Source of the DNA: Symsagittifera roscoffensis
Taxonomy: Eukaryota; Xenacoelomorpha; Acoela; Convolutidae
Direction: 5' to 3'
DNA length: 64,000 bases
NCBI RefSeq assembly: GCF_963678635.1
Contig: NC_087067.1
Span: 990,001-1,054,000, forward strand
Made by a program: the position numbers and the translations under genes
Notes under the pieces: generated by a model
Seen by the model: the letters and a program-made list of their open reading frames with translations, nothing else
Database searches by the model: none
What the model was told of the DNA's origin: nothing
Part shown: positions 1-12,540 of the stretch, in pieces
Position numbering within the stretch: the first letter of the stretch is position 1
Layout: the number at the start of each line of letters is the position of its first letter

Positions 1-810
1 CAGGGTACATTATCTACTCCTGGGCACTTCGGATCAAAATGGTAAATTCTAATACTTCGCCTCTAAAGCAACTTAAAAAATTATTTTCATTCAATCCTAA
101 TGTCAAAGTGTACGTGTTTGAGGGTAGATTGTCATCGAGCGAAACTCTCTAAGAGCAAAAAAATATATATCAAATTTGTCGGAAGTACGAACATACAGCT
201 TAAAACTTGTACTACTCAACAGCATAAAACTAATAGTATTTTGTTTAAACAGCGTGAAAAAAAGCTTAGTAAACTCCCCAGTCGCGTCAATTTGTTGCTA
301 ACTTGCCAGCAGAGGATAGTTTTTGATGCGTAATGAAAAGAAAGTTATCAATACGAAGCGGCGACAATCTCACCGTCAATCTTAATCCGACAGTTTGCGC
401 TGATCTTTTTTCACAACAAGTTTTCTTCTCAAACTAATCAATCAAACTAAAAACTTTGGTTCTAATTTAAATAACCTCCTATGGTATTCAATAAAGAAAC
501 ACCCCCTCAGAAATTAAAGCATCAAAACATTAAAAAGAATATTCTTTTTCTATTTCAAGTTTTGCTGCACTCAGATTGGTCAAAAGTTCGTATATTACTT
601 TAATAAGCTTAACAGTTAACCCTTTTCTTGAAATAGGCAATGAAAAATTCTATGATTTCATTTAGAAAAAGTACAACATAGAAGCTAAATCAAATGCAAG
701 TTAATTTTAACTAAACGCAAGAACACGGATTCGCTCGCTCCAATGGAAGTTGGTAACAATCAGTGATGGCCAGCCATGACCTGTAAAATTTTGAAAAAAT
801 AATTAAAAGA
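1..810. repeat. Diverged copy of the 1-kb dispersed repeat
   Basis: The start of the window matches the part of the tandem unit that begins near 1230 (the shared 'tatctactcctggg' and 'cggatcaaaat' blocks), with many substitutions. The copy runs through 'cagttaaccctttt' (about 612) and 'gattcgctcgc' (about 728), which reappear around 3860 and 3975. This is therefore an older, longer version of the unit. It contains a stretch of about 230 bp that the young tandem units lack. The short ORF at 100-333 is not conserved between copies and is not a gene. Confidence 0.75.
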
Positions 811-3800
811 AGACAAACACGACAATGCCTGTATTAGGGAAATATTTAAACGCTACAAAGATAAACATACTGGCGTTTTCTTTCTCACTGTGGCAAAAAA
901 TTCAAAGAGTAGCGTTGACAAAGTGGATTTTTTTCAATTTCGGTGAAATCAATCATCGTGACTTGTAGTAGAATAGGTTAACCACCGAAGCTTAATGAGC
1001 TAATGCTTTTTTTACGGATAAAAAAACATCTTGAATTGATGTCAAAAGAAAAGCCACTGAAAAATGAGGAAAAAAATCAATTTTTAGTTTCTGGAAAGTT
1101 TTTTAAGTTTCTTGAAGCCGTCAGCTTGGCGAATTAAGACACGGTCTGTTATGTGAACCTCAGACCTCAACCCGAGCACCCGGGCACTTGAAGTCCTCAC
1201 CTGGGCACTTACTTGTCTTTACTTGCTTGGGTACCTTATCTACTCCTGGGTGCTTCGGATCAAAATATTGAATTCTAATAGCTCGCCTCTAAAGCAATTT
1301 AGAAAAGGTTTTTTATTCATCAGTCTCAATGTCAAAGTGAACGTGTTTGAGGGTAGATTTCCATGAGCAAAAATCTTTAAGAGCAGAAAAAATATCAAAT
1401 TTGTCGGGAGTACGAACATACAGCTTAAAACTTGAACTGTTCAGCAGCATAAAATTAATTGTATTTTGCTCAAACAGCCTGCACAATTTTCAGTGAACTC
1501 CGCTGTCGCGTCAATGAGGTGCGAGCTTACCAACAGAGATTAGCTTTCGATACGTAATTTAGAGCCAGCTATCAGCATGATGCGGCGACTTTGTCATCGT
1601 CGATTTTAATCCGACAGTGTACCATGAAAAAGCGCTGATCTTTTTTCAAACGAACTTTTTCTCAATCTATTCATTCAATCAAACAAAATTTGGAACTTTT
1701 CGCAATTTCTTTCCTATAGTTATCACTGGTTGAAAAACAAACTTATAAATAAAAGCATTCAAAAAGTACAAGAACGTTCAATTTCTATTTCAAATTTTGC
1801 TGCATCATTCTGATTAGACAAACACGACAATGCCTGTATTAGGGAAATATTTAAACGCTACAAAGATAAACATACTGGCGTTTTCTTTCTCACTGTGGCA
1901 AAAAATTCAAAGAGTAGCGTTGACAAAGTGGATTTTTTTCAATTTCGGTGAAATCAATCATCGTGACTTGTAGTAGAATAGGTTAACCACCGAAGCTTAA
2001 TGAGCTAATGCTTTTTTTACGGATAAAAAAACATCTTGAATTGATGTCAAAAGAAAAGCCACTGAAAAATGAGGAAAAAAATCAATTTTTAGTTTCTGGA
2101 AAGTTTTTTAAGTTTCTTGAAGCCGTCAGCTTGGCGAATTAAGACACGGTCTGTTATGTGAACCTCAGACCTCAACCCGAGCACCCGGGCACTTGAAGTC
2201 CTCACCTGGGCACTTACTTGTCTTTACTTGCTTGGGTACCTTATCTACTCCTGGGTGCTTCGGATCAAAATATTGAATTCTAATAGCTCGCCTCTAAAGC
2301 AATTTAGAAAAGGTTTTTTATTCATCAGTCTCAATGTCAAAGTGAACGTGTTTGAGGGTAGATTTCCATGAGCAAAAATCTTTAAGAGCAGAAAAAATAT
2401 CAAATTTGTCGGGAGTACGAACATACAGCTTAAAACTTGAACTGTTCAGCAGCATAAAATTAATTGTATTTTGCTCAAACAGCCTGCACAATTTTCAGTG
2501 AACTCCGCTGTCGCGTCAATGAGGTGCGAGCTTACCAACAGAGATTAGCTTTCGATACGTAATTTAGAGCCAGCTATCAGCATGATGCGGCGACTTTGTC
2601 ATCGTCGATTTTAATCCGACAGTGTACCATGAAAAAGCGCTGATCTTTTTTCAAACGAACTTTTTCTCAATCTATTCATTCAATCAAAAAAAATTTGGAA
2701 CTTTTCGCAATTTCTTTCCTATAGTTATCACTGGTTGAAAAACAAACTTATAAATGAAAGCATTCAAAAAGTACAAGAACGTTCAATTTCTATTTCAAAT
2801 TTTGCTGCATCATTCTGATTAGACAAACACGACAATGCCTGTATTAGGGAAATATTTAAACGCTACAAAGATAAACATACTGGCGTTTTCTTTCTCACTG
2901 TGGCAAAAAATTCAAAGAGTAGCGTTGACAAAGTGGATTTTTTTCAATTTCGGTGAAATCAATCATCGTGACTTGTAGTAGAATAGGTTAACCACCGAAG
3001 CTTAATGAGCTAATGCTTTTTTTACGGATAAAAAAACATCTTGAATTGATGTCAAAAGAAAAGCCACTGAAAAATGAGGAAAAAAATCAATTTTTAGTTT
3101 CTGGAAAGTTTTTTAAGTTTCTTGAAGCCGTCAGCTTGGCGAATTAAGACACGGTCTGTTATGTGAACCTCAGACCTCAACCCGAGCACCCGGGCACTTG
3201 AAGTCCTCACCTGGGCACTTACTTGTCTTTACTTGCTTGGGTACCTTATCTACTCCTGGGTGCTTCGGATCAAAATATTGAATTCTAATAGCTCGCCTCT
3301 AAAGCAATTTAGAAAAGGTTTTTTATTCATCAGTCTCAATGTCAAAGTGAACGTGTTTGAGGGTAGATTTCCATGAGCAAAAATCTTTAAGAGCAGAAAA
3401 AATATCAAATTTGTCGGGAGTACGAACATACAGCTTAAAACTTGAACTGTTCAGCAGCATAAAATTAATTGTATTTTGCTCAAACAGCCTGCACAATTTT
3501 CAGTGAACTCCGCTGTCGCGTCAATGAGGTGCGAGCTTACCAACAGAGATTAGCTTTCGATACGTAATTTAGAGCCAGCTATCAGCATGATGCGGCGACT
3601 TTGTCATCGTCGATTTTAATCCGACAGTGTACCATGAAAAAGCGCTGATCTTTTTTCAAACGAACTTTTTCTCAATCTATTCATTCAATCAAAAAAAATT
3701 TGGAACTTTTCGCAATTTCTTTCCTATAGTTATCACTGGTTGAAAAACAAACTTATAAATAAAAGCATTCAAAAAGTACAAGAACGTTCAATTTCTATTT

Positions 3801-3825
3801 CAAATTTTGCTGCATCATTCTGATT
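811..3825. repeat. Three near-identical 1005-bp tandem repeats
   Basis: The units are 811-1815, 1816-2820 and 2821-3825, each starting at 'agacaaacacgacaatgcc'. By eye they differ at only a couple of bases, for example 'caaacaaaat' in unit 1 versus 'caaaaaaaat' in units 2 and 3, and 'aaataaaag' versus 'aaatgaaag' in unit 2. Each unit carries a GC-rich core with 'gagcacccgggcacttg' in otherwise AT-rich DNA. No long ORF is present. The near-identity implies recent duplication, gene conversion or an assembly duplication. Confidence 0.92.
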
Positions 3826-4640
3826 AGATGAATGTTCATATAATAAACTTAATATTTTTAACAGTTAACCCTTTCTTGAAAGAGGTAAGAAATTGTTTTA
3901 ATGTCTTCAAATAGAAAAACTAAGGAATAGAATTCAAATCATCTTCAAGATCATTCTAACTAACGCAAAAACACTGATTCGCTCGCACCGAGTTTGCTAA
4001 CAATAAGTGAAGGTCAGGCACGAAATGTTGAATCAAAAATAATTAAAAGAAGACAACCACTTCAATTCTTGGTTTAGGGAAAATCTAAGTGCTTCAAAGG
4101 TAAACACTTTTGTGCTCCCTTTCTCTTGTGGCATGAAGTTCGAGTAGTAGCGTTGACGAAGTGGCTTTTTCTCAAACGTTATGAAATCAATCATCGTGAC
4201 ATATGATCGGTTAGGTTAATCACCGAATATTTAATGAGCTAAGAAGTTTTTATACGGATTTAAAACAAGCATGCTCGAAACTATGCCAAAACTAAAACCA
4301 CTTACAAAGGACAAAAAAATAACTATTTTTGTCTGAAAAAGTTTTCTTTTCAAGAATCCGTCAACATGGCGAATTAAGACAAGGTCTTTTTTGGAAAAGT
4401 CGCTTCCTTCTACTATTGAAAGAGTCAATGGTGTCAGCAACTCATGAGTATCTTCCTTGGTGGAAGATTAAGTTGCAAGTGTCGCTTTATCGGATTGTCT
4501 GTGATAATTGGGAAGACCGAATTGAATTGATTGTCTGTTCCATCAGGATATTTGCGCAAGCTATATCGTTTTTGTCTATGTGTTAACTGTTGTTAGCCTC
4601 GTTTCAAATTTTTGTAGTTTCAGCGCTCCCAAAAACAGTG
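3826..4640. repeat. Diverged right-flank copy of the 1-kb repeat
   Basis: Homology to the family continues after the last young unit, but diverged. 'cagttaacccttt', 'gattcgctcgc', 'aattaaaagaagacaacc' and 'gcgaattaagacaaggtct' match the order seen at 600-1150. The small ORFs here (4231-4440 minus and 4329-4586 plus) overlap this repeat and have no sign of being genes. Confidence 0.65.
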
Positions 4641-4654
4641 TCCCAGGTTTTACT

Positions 4655-4961
4655 TTAAATATCTACAAAAGACGGATCACCGTAAAAATTTGGAGGTTCC
4701 ACATTTCGACGGGGTCTTTTTGAAGAACGAACAGCATTTGCTAAACTGGAACTCTGTCGCCGATGAGCCATCTGTAGTTTTGTAGAGTTTGGATTTGGCA
4801 GCTTTTTGATCAACTGTTGGGTTTGGATCCACAGGATGGTCAGTGTAGTCAAAAGGTGTCGCAGTTGTTGGAGAGCCGAGACATCCAGGTCTGTATGTAT
4901 TCTGCGGCAGTGCTGGAATTATATAATCGGACTTTCTAAGAAAAGTCCAGCTTGATTCCAA
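4655..4961 (-). pseudogene. Possible degenerate retroelement polyprotein tail
   Basis: Two overlapping minus-strand frames (94 and 65 codons) look like one coding segment broken by a frameshift near 4790. The upstream frame is Pro/Thr/Asp-rich. The downstream frame ends in a basic-then-aromatic tail (residues SKRPRRNVEPPNFYGD, then the stop at 4655), a composition common at the C-terminus of LTR-retrotransposon polyproteins. No catalytic domain is visible, so the assignment rests on composition and the frame break only. It could equally be a host exon remnant. Confidence 0.25.
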
Positions 4962-6353
4962 TCTAAATATGCATTCATCAACTTGGATTATCTGATTGAA
5001 TGATAGTAGTGTCCGTTATTTGGCTTAGCATAGTAAAAACTGTTGATTAGTGCTTCTATCCCCACCTCGCTGAAAGGAAAGTCGCCCACATTCAAACAAC
5101 AATCACGAAAGTCTATCGAATGGTAAAAAGTCTAACGAAAGGTATCGAATGGTAAAAAATGATCTTTTGCACAATAACGGTCTGTTCCACCAGGACAATT
5201 GTGCAAGCTATATCATTGTTTGCACACTTATATCGGTAAATTGCTCTTATCTTCTGATCTTGGTGGTTGGGGACTGTGTTTCCTTATTTTGCACTTGACC
5301 CTTCATGTCAATTTTATTGACATTCTAGTCGTTTTCAAGTTGTCCGAAGGAATTTGTGATACTTCTATGAAATTATTTGAACTTATGTCAGCTATTGGTT
5401 TCTAGGTGCGGATTGTCATTTTTTTTGTTTTCATCGTATCTGCTTCTGAGAAAATTTGAAATGGAGTCGAAATGCTACCTTCAAAAACGTCTGCGGCCCA
5501 TTTAGAAGCTCTCTCGCTCGAAGAAGTTAATTGTTTGTTTTCTAGATTGAAATTATGTTTAGCGACCAAGAAATTCCTAAAGTTGTTCAGTTTCCTGTTG
5601 AAATATTTTTTCAAAAATGATTTTTTTTTTTGAAAAATTAGACCAAAAATTGAACACATAATTTAGATTTGAGTCGTTTTCATTACCCAAAGGCAAAAAT
5701 CTAGTTGTACGAAAATCGGAAAGGAGTTGATTGAACTCACTTGCAGATTTTTATTTTGAAGTTAACTAATTTAAAACGATTGCAGCAATCTTATTATGAA
5801 AGAATTCGTTTTTGGAATTTTTCAAGTTTGACCCATCAAACTGCTGCGCTGAAATAAGTTAATTTTATATCCGATGGAAGGATATATGATTGAATTTATC
5901 TTAAAAAACTACATTTTCATAAATTGATGAGGGACGAAATATTTTCTAAAGCGTTTTGGATATCAATCAGTAAACCCCACATCACATTTCGGCTAGAAGT
6001 TCAACAGTAAAACTAAATTGTCAATTCATACATTCCCAACATCTTGTTAAGCATTACTGGAAGATTTTTATTTTTGTGATAGCAGAGCAGTCAAATAGCA
6101 AAGCCCTGCGTTTGATACTCAATACAAATGTGTATTTTCGGTCAGGCTAACAATTTCGGTTTTAAATGTACTAAAAGCAGACGTATGGTCCTATTACAAT
6201 ATTTTTATTTTTGATTTAGTGTTTAATAAAGACCGTGAAAAATTTCCTACGGATGTTAATTTCATTAATTTTTTGCTGGAGTATAAACTTTTGATCAAAT
6301 AGCCTGGAGAACATGTTGATCAAAAGCCTGGTTAAAATTTTATGATGAATTGA
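4962..6353. other. AT-rich DNA with no gene seen
   Basis: All frames are broken by frequent stops. The short ORFs at 5199-5405 (plus) and 5402-5659 (minus) have low-complexity, T/A-driven composition, and no splice-flanked exon stands out. Confidence 0.5.
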
Positions 6354-6769
6354 AGCTGCCTAGGAAATTAGACGAAAAGCAAATTAGACGTGACCAACAA
6401 AAACTAATTTAGACGCCGATGCAAAATTACAAATATGGGAAACTAGACGTAATTGTATTGTTCGTGTCTGAAATTTGTTTACCGACTACAATTAACTTTC
6501 GTTCAGCTTTCTTAATTGCAAATCAATTTTTCACATGCCGCAATTTTCTCATCTTGAAATTAACATTTGATAAATCAATTGAGATAAACATTTTGATATG
6601 AAATGGGATGATATATTATTTTTGTAATTATGAAAACATGTTTTAAGCAATAAAATTTGTTAGCCCTTTGCTTTCCGTCTAAAATGATAGTTTTGCAAAA
6701 ACAATTTAACGTCTAAATTCGTTTTTGTTGGTCACTTCTAATTTGCTTATCGTCTAATTTCCAAGCCCC
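6354..6769. mobile_element. MITE copy 1, MULE-like (TIR with AAATTAGACG)
   Basis: Terminal inverted repeats: the left end reads 'cctaggaaattagacg' then 'aagcaaattagacg', and the right end reads 'taatttgcttatcgtcta' then 'atttcc'. The inner blocks 'tgaccaacaaaaac' and 'gtttttgttggtcac' are also inverted. There is no transposase, so it is non-autonomous. Imperfect flanking duplications 'tgaattga' (6346-6353) and 'tgacttga' (6771-6778) fit an old target-site duplication. It belongs to the same family as 7244-7674. Confidence 0.75.
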
Positions 6770-7243
6770 TTGACTTGAAATAAACAAAAAGTAAAAAATA
6801 TGTTTCAGTTTATGATGATACCGCATTAATGATGATTGATTTTTCTAAGAATTTGATTTCTCTTAAGCACGAAGATCAGATATGACCTGCTAAATTAAAA
6901 TAAAGTAATTAAAAGACGACAATTATAAAAGTTCCTTTTTAGAGAGAGTTTCGAAAGCTGCGAAAGCAAACACATTATGGTTCCTTTAATATTCTAGAAA
7001 AGTGCTTGACAAAGTGGATTTTTAGGAAGAAATCGACGAATAGCTACCGATAGAATCAATTACTGTGAAATAAGCACTTATTCAATATATGTTAGCTTAA
7101 AGTAATCAGCAAAATTTTATGATTTCAGAGCGCTTTACTTTAATTGAAGATCTAAATGCTTGAAATTTGGCCAGAAAATAGATCCGGTTGGAAATCTAGA
7201 GGACGAAGTTGGTTTGTTCGTATAGTTCGAGTTGGTTCTGAAT
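6770..7243. repeat. Fragment of the dispersed 1-kb repeat
   Basis: 'gacctgctaaattaaaataaag', the following 'taattaaaagacgacaat' and 'gcgaaagcaaacac' match in order the 780-900 part of the repeat family at the window start. The fragment is diverged and truncated. No gene is seen. Confidence 0.5.
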
Positions 7244-7683
7244 GGGGGTTGAGAAATTAGACGATAAGCAAATTAGACGGAGGTACTTAAAAGGAAATTA
7301 GACGGTTTTGCAAAACTGCAATTGTGAGAAAATAGACAAAAGTGAGAGAAATTAACTTTGTTTGCACACAAATTGCGTTAGAAAAATAAAATTGTTTGTA
7401 GACAACAGTTCAATTTCGGTGGCCAAAAACTTTACAAGTCAATCATGCATAATTTATTCAATTCAAAACTCTTCTGTATTGTTCGGATTTGACATTGAAT
7501 GTTCATTTACACTAATTGGTTTGATAGGTATTAACATTTTATGTTCTTTTTGTATTTGTGATACTTGAATCTTATGAAAAATTTTTGTTGGCCCTTTCAA
7601 TTTCGTCTAAAATACCAGATCTGTAAAAAATAAATTCCGTCTAATTTGCTTATCGTCTAATTTCCTAGGCCCCCGTTCTGAAT
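7235..7683. mobile_element. MITE copy 2 with 9-bp target duplication (body 7244-7674)
   Basis: The body starts 'gggggttgagaaattagacg' and ends with the inverted counterpart 'cgtctaatttcctaggcccc' plus one c. It is flanked on both sides by GTTCTGAAT (7235-7243 and 7675-7683), a perfect 9-bp target-site duplication. Long TIRs with a 9-bp duplication are typical of Mutator-like elements. The 431-bp body has no transposase. The small plus-strand ORF at 7362-7568 lies inside it and is not supported as a gene. Confidence 0.85.
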
Positions 7684-8880
7684 CGCCTTCTTCCGGTTGA
7701 CTCTTTCCATTTTCCAACTTTTCGACTCTCATTTTGACAAACTGCTTTTCTTTTGTCCAAACTGATTTTGTTGTTTTGAAAAACTAAGTTTTTTCGAAGG
7801 GTGTTCCGTTTTGAATTGAAGAAATTTTCAAAAGAGATATAATTCGGTCGGCAATGGTACAAAAGCTTAGTTCTGTCTCTCTTTGAATCGCAAAAGGACC
7901 CAAAATTGGCACCAGTAAAACATTAAGCGTGATCTACTTTGATTGAAACTTGAAATCCGTTTAAATGATTTTAATTATCTATAAAAACAAAAACTGTTTT
8001 CGAAAAATGGCTTGACATAATTTTAAGGCTTGAGTTTTCAAAAATTGATAACTGCATGAAAAGAACTTCAGGTAAAATCAAACGAACATGAAAAGATTAG
8101 GTCAATTTCTTCGTTCGCAAAAACTAATATTGATAAATGATGTGTTTTTGAGATTTCAGAAAAATCAAAATTTTTGCCCGTTTCAACAACAAATAAGCCT
8201 TATTTTCTATGAAAACCTTTTGATATGAGGCCACCAAACACTTTTCGAAAAAAAATCATACCAAATTGTTCTGGATGGGCCTTGTGGACCAATTTAACTG
8301 TTCTGCTGTTCTGAGGACACAAGGTAAGTAGAGGTTGTTATTCATGCATAACCGTTCGTCGAAAATATGAAGTTCCCTGCAAAACTGTTTGGAAGTAAAT
8401 GCTGTACTTAATAGTTTGTTGCTCTCATTTCCCTTAAAGTGCCTCAAATAGCGGTTTGAGTTTGTTTTATTTTTTAGTTATGAAGGCTAATTTTTTGTTG
8501 TTTAAGAAGGTATTGGGGTGCGGTGGTCTTTCTGGCAATTTAAAGACTTTTTTAGAAACAATTAAGGAAAGATGGGTAATTAAAATTCCATTATTATAAC
8601 TTTTTTTTACCATTTACTAACTTAGATTCCAATGGAGATTTTAAAAAAATAGAAATTGAGTAAATATTTTCTGAATAATTCAAAGGTGAACAACCAAGGG
8701 TACAAATTTTGGAAATTTCGAAATTGAAGCATCTCTCTCTAATCTTCCCATAGAGTTGAAGGGTGATGTTTTTATGATTTTGCTAAATTGGGGAAATTCC
8801 TCCATGCCAGATTTGCTAATAGATGACTGCGCCTTAATAAAACGATCCAATGACTTAATTCCAATGCATCAATTTGTGTG
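7684..8880. other. AT-rich DNA with no confident gene
   Basis: Mostly low-complexity T/A sequence. A short stretch near 8262-8320 has splice-like signals on both strands and is discussed among the rejected items. Confidence 0.45.
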
Positions 8881-9010
8881 TTTTTTCTAACTAAAAGCAA
8901 TAACACCGATTCGCTCACCTGATGGTGTTTGTTAAAAACAACTGAAGGTCAGACATGATCAGTTAAATTGAATTAAAGTAATTAAAATAACACAATCACA
9001 ACATATCAAA
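8881..9010. repeat. Fragment of the dispersed 1-kb repeat
   Basis: 'aacaccgattcgctcacc', 'aactgaaggtcagacatgat' and 'aaagtaattaaaataacac' line up with 720-815 and 3965-4060. It is another truncated, diverged piece of the family. Confidence 0.6.
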
Positions 9011-10190
9011 ACTGTTTTTGCTAAATCTGTTTAATTCTTACAAATTTCTTGAATTACAACAATCAGGTAAAGACTTTAGATTTGGGACAGGCGTACAGTC
9101 CCCCCACCTCCTCTGTGATCTTACCGTAGAATTGTTTCACGTTTCATTCCGTACAAAAATGTAAAAATGCGAGTTTCGAAGAAGCGCTCAAACTTTTTGC
9201 CTGAGAAGCCTTTTGATTTCACAAAATTTTTCGATTATCGTTTTTTTATTAGCTAGAATAATTTTTTTTTGCCCTCAAAGTTAAAATCTGACAAACGCAA
9301 TTTTCATCCCTCTTAAATTGATTGAGGTCGTTGAGCTTTTCTAAAAATTAAGAGTTTTCTTTATCATAGTCTTGATATGAAATTCTTGATGCAATTCCTA
9401 GATGCTTCGATGTAAGTTGATGTCAAAGTCTTGAATCAGGTCAAAATTTTTTGTTGTGAAATTTACTCATTGAAAATTTGAGACTTTAGTCGGAGAAACT
9501 AACCGACTGTTTTGCCATCTGATCCATCTTTTAGTTGTAGTCGTTTTTATAAAAAACCGCTAGAGTTGAAATTGGAATTAGTTCTAGGCGCTAAGCATAA
9601 CGCCTCAAGATTCGATTAAAGGTTAAACTGAATAATTAATGGCAAAATTATGCTGAAAGCGACCAGAATTAACGGATATCAACTGCTTATGCTTTTCATA
9701 AAGAGAGAGGTATTAGAATATATTTGAGTGTTTGGGAAAAAGCAGGCGCAAAGGCAATGATTTATGTGATGGTGATTGAATAATTCCATACTTATGGACT
9801 AGAAACAGAAAAAAACTGAAAGGCAGAGCTCTAGATGGGAACATTTGTTTCTTTCTTTTTTTAGCTTCATTTAAATAGTCCTTTTTGCTACCTCAGGGAT
9901 GCTAATAAGTAAATAAGACTACATGACTTTGAAACGGCAATTAATGCAGACGATATTAATTTCCTCACTGTATTATTATTTAAGCCGACATTTTAAATCA
10001 CCGCAATAGAAATTACATAATTTTGCAGCAAAAGGTTTATCAAGAAAATTTTTTCGGAAAACGATGTTACCAAAAGCTTTGAAACGTACTGAAAAGTTAA
10101 TTCAAAAGTGGAACAGTTTAAAAGCATTCAATTCAGTTCTATGTAAGACTTTCGATTAAATTAAAAATTCAAGTTATCAAGAATTGAAGT
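9011..10190. other. AT-rich DNA with no gene seen
   Basis: No ORF of note, no TIR pair and no clear exon on either strand. Confidence 0.45.
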
Positions 10191-11175
10191 TTGTTGTTTT
10201 AAACAGTATCTGGGCTCAAATATTTTATTTGCCAAAATATTGTCAAGCCATAAGTGTGATGTTATCAAGTCATATGGGTTATTATTTTCTGTCAATAACA
10301 AAATCACTAAAACTAAGGTGTCTTGTCGAATTTTGAATCATCTGAATACAGAGTTTTTCTACGAAACAGAAGTTTCATAACGATTTCTTCATACTATTTG
10401 AAAGATTCCCGCAGTAGGTTAATAATAACTCATGAAACTAAAAAATGAAATAAATCCAAATCAATCATGAAGCTAAAATAATGTGCTGATTTTTTGGTGG
10501 CTAAACAAACAAAAAACCCATCATAAAACAACTCTAATCGAAGCAAAATGAAAAAACGAAAAATTTATAAATATGAAATGATTTGATAACTGCTAAAAAC
10601 AATTTTCCTAATTTTCACATAAACCAATGTCTTCGAAAAGCATAAAAAGAGGCAAAAAAAAGGAATTATAATCGATTATTATCGATTACAATAGATTTTT
10701 TATGTGCTAATTATATAAATTAGAAATTTAATAAAAACAATCAATTATAAGTGTGCCAAAAATCGCTATGGTTTTTAATCAATTATAATTGATAAAACTG
10801 TGTTAATTATAATATGACTTCAAAAAGAGAGATTATAATTGATTATAATCTTTTATTTACAAAAAGTTAGCTCAAAAGTATGTTTTTATCAGATCTTATG
10901 GGTTTTTATTTTTCTGTCCATAACAAAATCACTTAAACTGAGAGGTCCTGTCACACTTTGGTTCTTCCGAACACAAGGTTTTACCACGAAACAAAAAGTC
11001 ATGAAAATCCTTTATTTTAAGTTGAAAGGTTCACCAGGTAAGTGAAAAGTAACGCTTCGAAATAAATCGTGAAATTACGATAATTGGCTAATATTTTGTT
11101 GTTTGAACAAACTAAAAACGCGCATCATAAAACAACTCTAATCGAGAAGAAATGGAAAATTAAAATTTTTATGAG
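10191..11175. repeat. Diverged direct duplication around an AT-rich palindromic core
   Basis: About 330 bp at 10200-10560 reappears in the same orientation at about 10850-11170. Shared blocks include 'taacaaaatcact', 'catcataaaacaactctaat' and 'cgaaacaaaaag' or its variants. Between them (10650-10860) is AT-rich DNA with repeated dyads of the type ATTATAATCGATTAT and GATTATAATTGATTATAATC. The ORF at 10839-11045 falls in the second copy and is not open in the first, so I do not call a gene. Confidence 0.6.
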
Positions 11176-11544
11176 TATGAATTCATTTGAAACCCTTTTT
11201 TAAAACTCAATTAAATCAAAAAATTGATTTTTGACGCTTGAAACTGGATACGGTTAGTCACATCGACCGCATATTCCTGGGAAATTAAGCAAGGCAGAGG
11301 CCTTAAAGTTGTCATAAGCAATGCAAACTTTTCCGTTGTAACATACCAGATGTAAGTATAAATAAGAAAACGAAAATCTTTTTCATTTATTTAGTTTTGG
11401 AATCTTTTTAAGCTACTACATTTTGCTACAAAACTTTTTTGCTATCTGTAGACCAATGCGGCACCTTGTGTAATCTAACTTTTGCAGTGGCCACGTGGTA
11501 GTTGGATCAACCCCAGAGAGTGTAAGTTTTGCGGTTAACTCGAC

Positions 11545-11620
11545 ATTTATGTTTTTTTTTCGTTAAGATCGATCGTGGAAGCAACTGAACTGAACTGATC
11601 GATCGTGGAAGCAACTAAAC
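11545..11620. repeat. Short two-copy tandem repeat
   Basis: The block 'gatcgatcgtggaagcaact' occurs twice, about 30 bp apart, with 'gaactgaact' between the copies. Confidence 0.7.
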
Positions 11621-12058
11621 TGAGAAATTCTACCTCTGGTTGTCTAAGCAATATGGTTTCGACAATACACACAGTGCAATTGACGCACGAACAAAATGAA
11701 CTAAGAAAGCAAATTTTGCTAAAAGATAGATGAAACTTTTTGGAAAAGTTTAGCCGTGCCAAGTTTGCAAAAAGTTGTTTTGAAGGGGTAGACTAGCCTT
11801 TATATCATAACTAATTTTATTTGTATTCTTCTTGTGGACATATCCTCGCAAACATTATAAAAAGTTTTGAAGTTATGGGCTAAATTCAGTTTTTTGGGAA
11901 GCTGCTGAGCTTGACCTAATTTTTTTTTGCCGCCGAAAAATGACAGATAACCGAATTGAAAAAACTACTTAGTTCGGCGTCGAGAAACTTTCATACTGTT
12001 TTGACCACTACCTTTGTTATTGGTCTGCCTTGACTTTGTTATTGGTCTGTCTTTTAAT

Positions 12059-12064
12059 TTTATT
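12059..12064 (-). terminator. Candidate poly(A) signal of the host receptor gene
   Basis: AATAAA on the minus strand, about 335 nt downstream of the TAG at 12400-12402. The position suits a 3' UTR, but AATAAA is frequent by chance in AT-rich DNA. Confidence 0.3.
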
Positions 12065-12399
12065 TAGTTTTACATTAATTCATACACTTTTTAGGGGAGT
12101 GCAGACGCTTTTTAGGTTCCAGGATCCCGTTGTTGAAATCTCATAATCCGATGACATGTAAGGTAATTGTATACTTTTAATGGAGCAATGAATTTTTTCT
12201 GTTTTTTAACTATTGTAATTTTAAACTATAAATTGTTTTCACTGAAATATATTTGAAATATAAACACGATTAAATTGATGTATATGAAGAGTTCAGAAAA
12301 ACTATTTGCTTGACGCCTCTGATACTTTTACGTTCAGAAATATAGAGTAACTTGCAATAGAAGTTCATAATGGGTTCTCTTCACATAACTTTGTCGCCG

Positions 12400-12540
12400 C
12401 TATGTTCTCTTGTTTCGTGGTAGTGCCATAGGAGCTGATTGGTGATTGTAGCTGTTACTTCTGCTTGTCAACCCACTCTCGCTAAGCTCGCTATCCTCCC
12501 CCTCAGTGAAACTACCTCCTTCGTCATTGTACCCGTAGAT
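12400..12540 (-). CDS. Probable last coding exon of a host gene (acidic Ser-rich C-terminal tail)
   Basis: Reading the minus strand, a good acceptor ('tattgttttgattgcag', ending at 12541) is followed by 46 codons and TAG at 12400-12402. The exon is more GC-rich than its surroundings and encodes a hydrophilic tail rich in Ser, Glu and Gly with a basic end (…PRNKRT), as in cytoplasmic tails of receptors. It opens in phase 0, which is compatible with the phase-0 end of the exon at 15663-15799, so the two may belong to one gene. There is no methionine start in the exon, so a plain ORF search misses it. The link between the two exons is inferred; other small exons could lie between them. Confidence 0.5.
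   Translation of the reverse strand: MYGYNDEGGSFTEGEDSELSESGLTSRSNSYNHQSAPMALPRNKRT

Noticed and set aside
8262-8310. Possible 49-nt minus-strand exon with acceptor 'ccttgtgtcctcag' and donor TTTG|GTATG
   Set aside because: The plus strand shows an equally good donor (ACAAG|GTAAGT) across the same bases and no neighbouring exon could be found, so the strand and reality are undecided.
11240-11320. 5S rRNA-like stretch ('gggaaattaagcaaggc')
   Set aside because: Only about 20 bases resemble the conserved 5S core; the rest does not follow.
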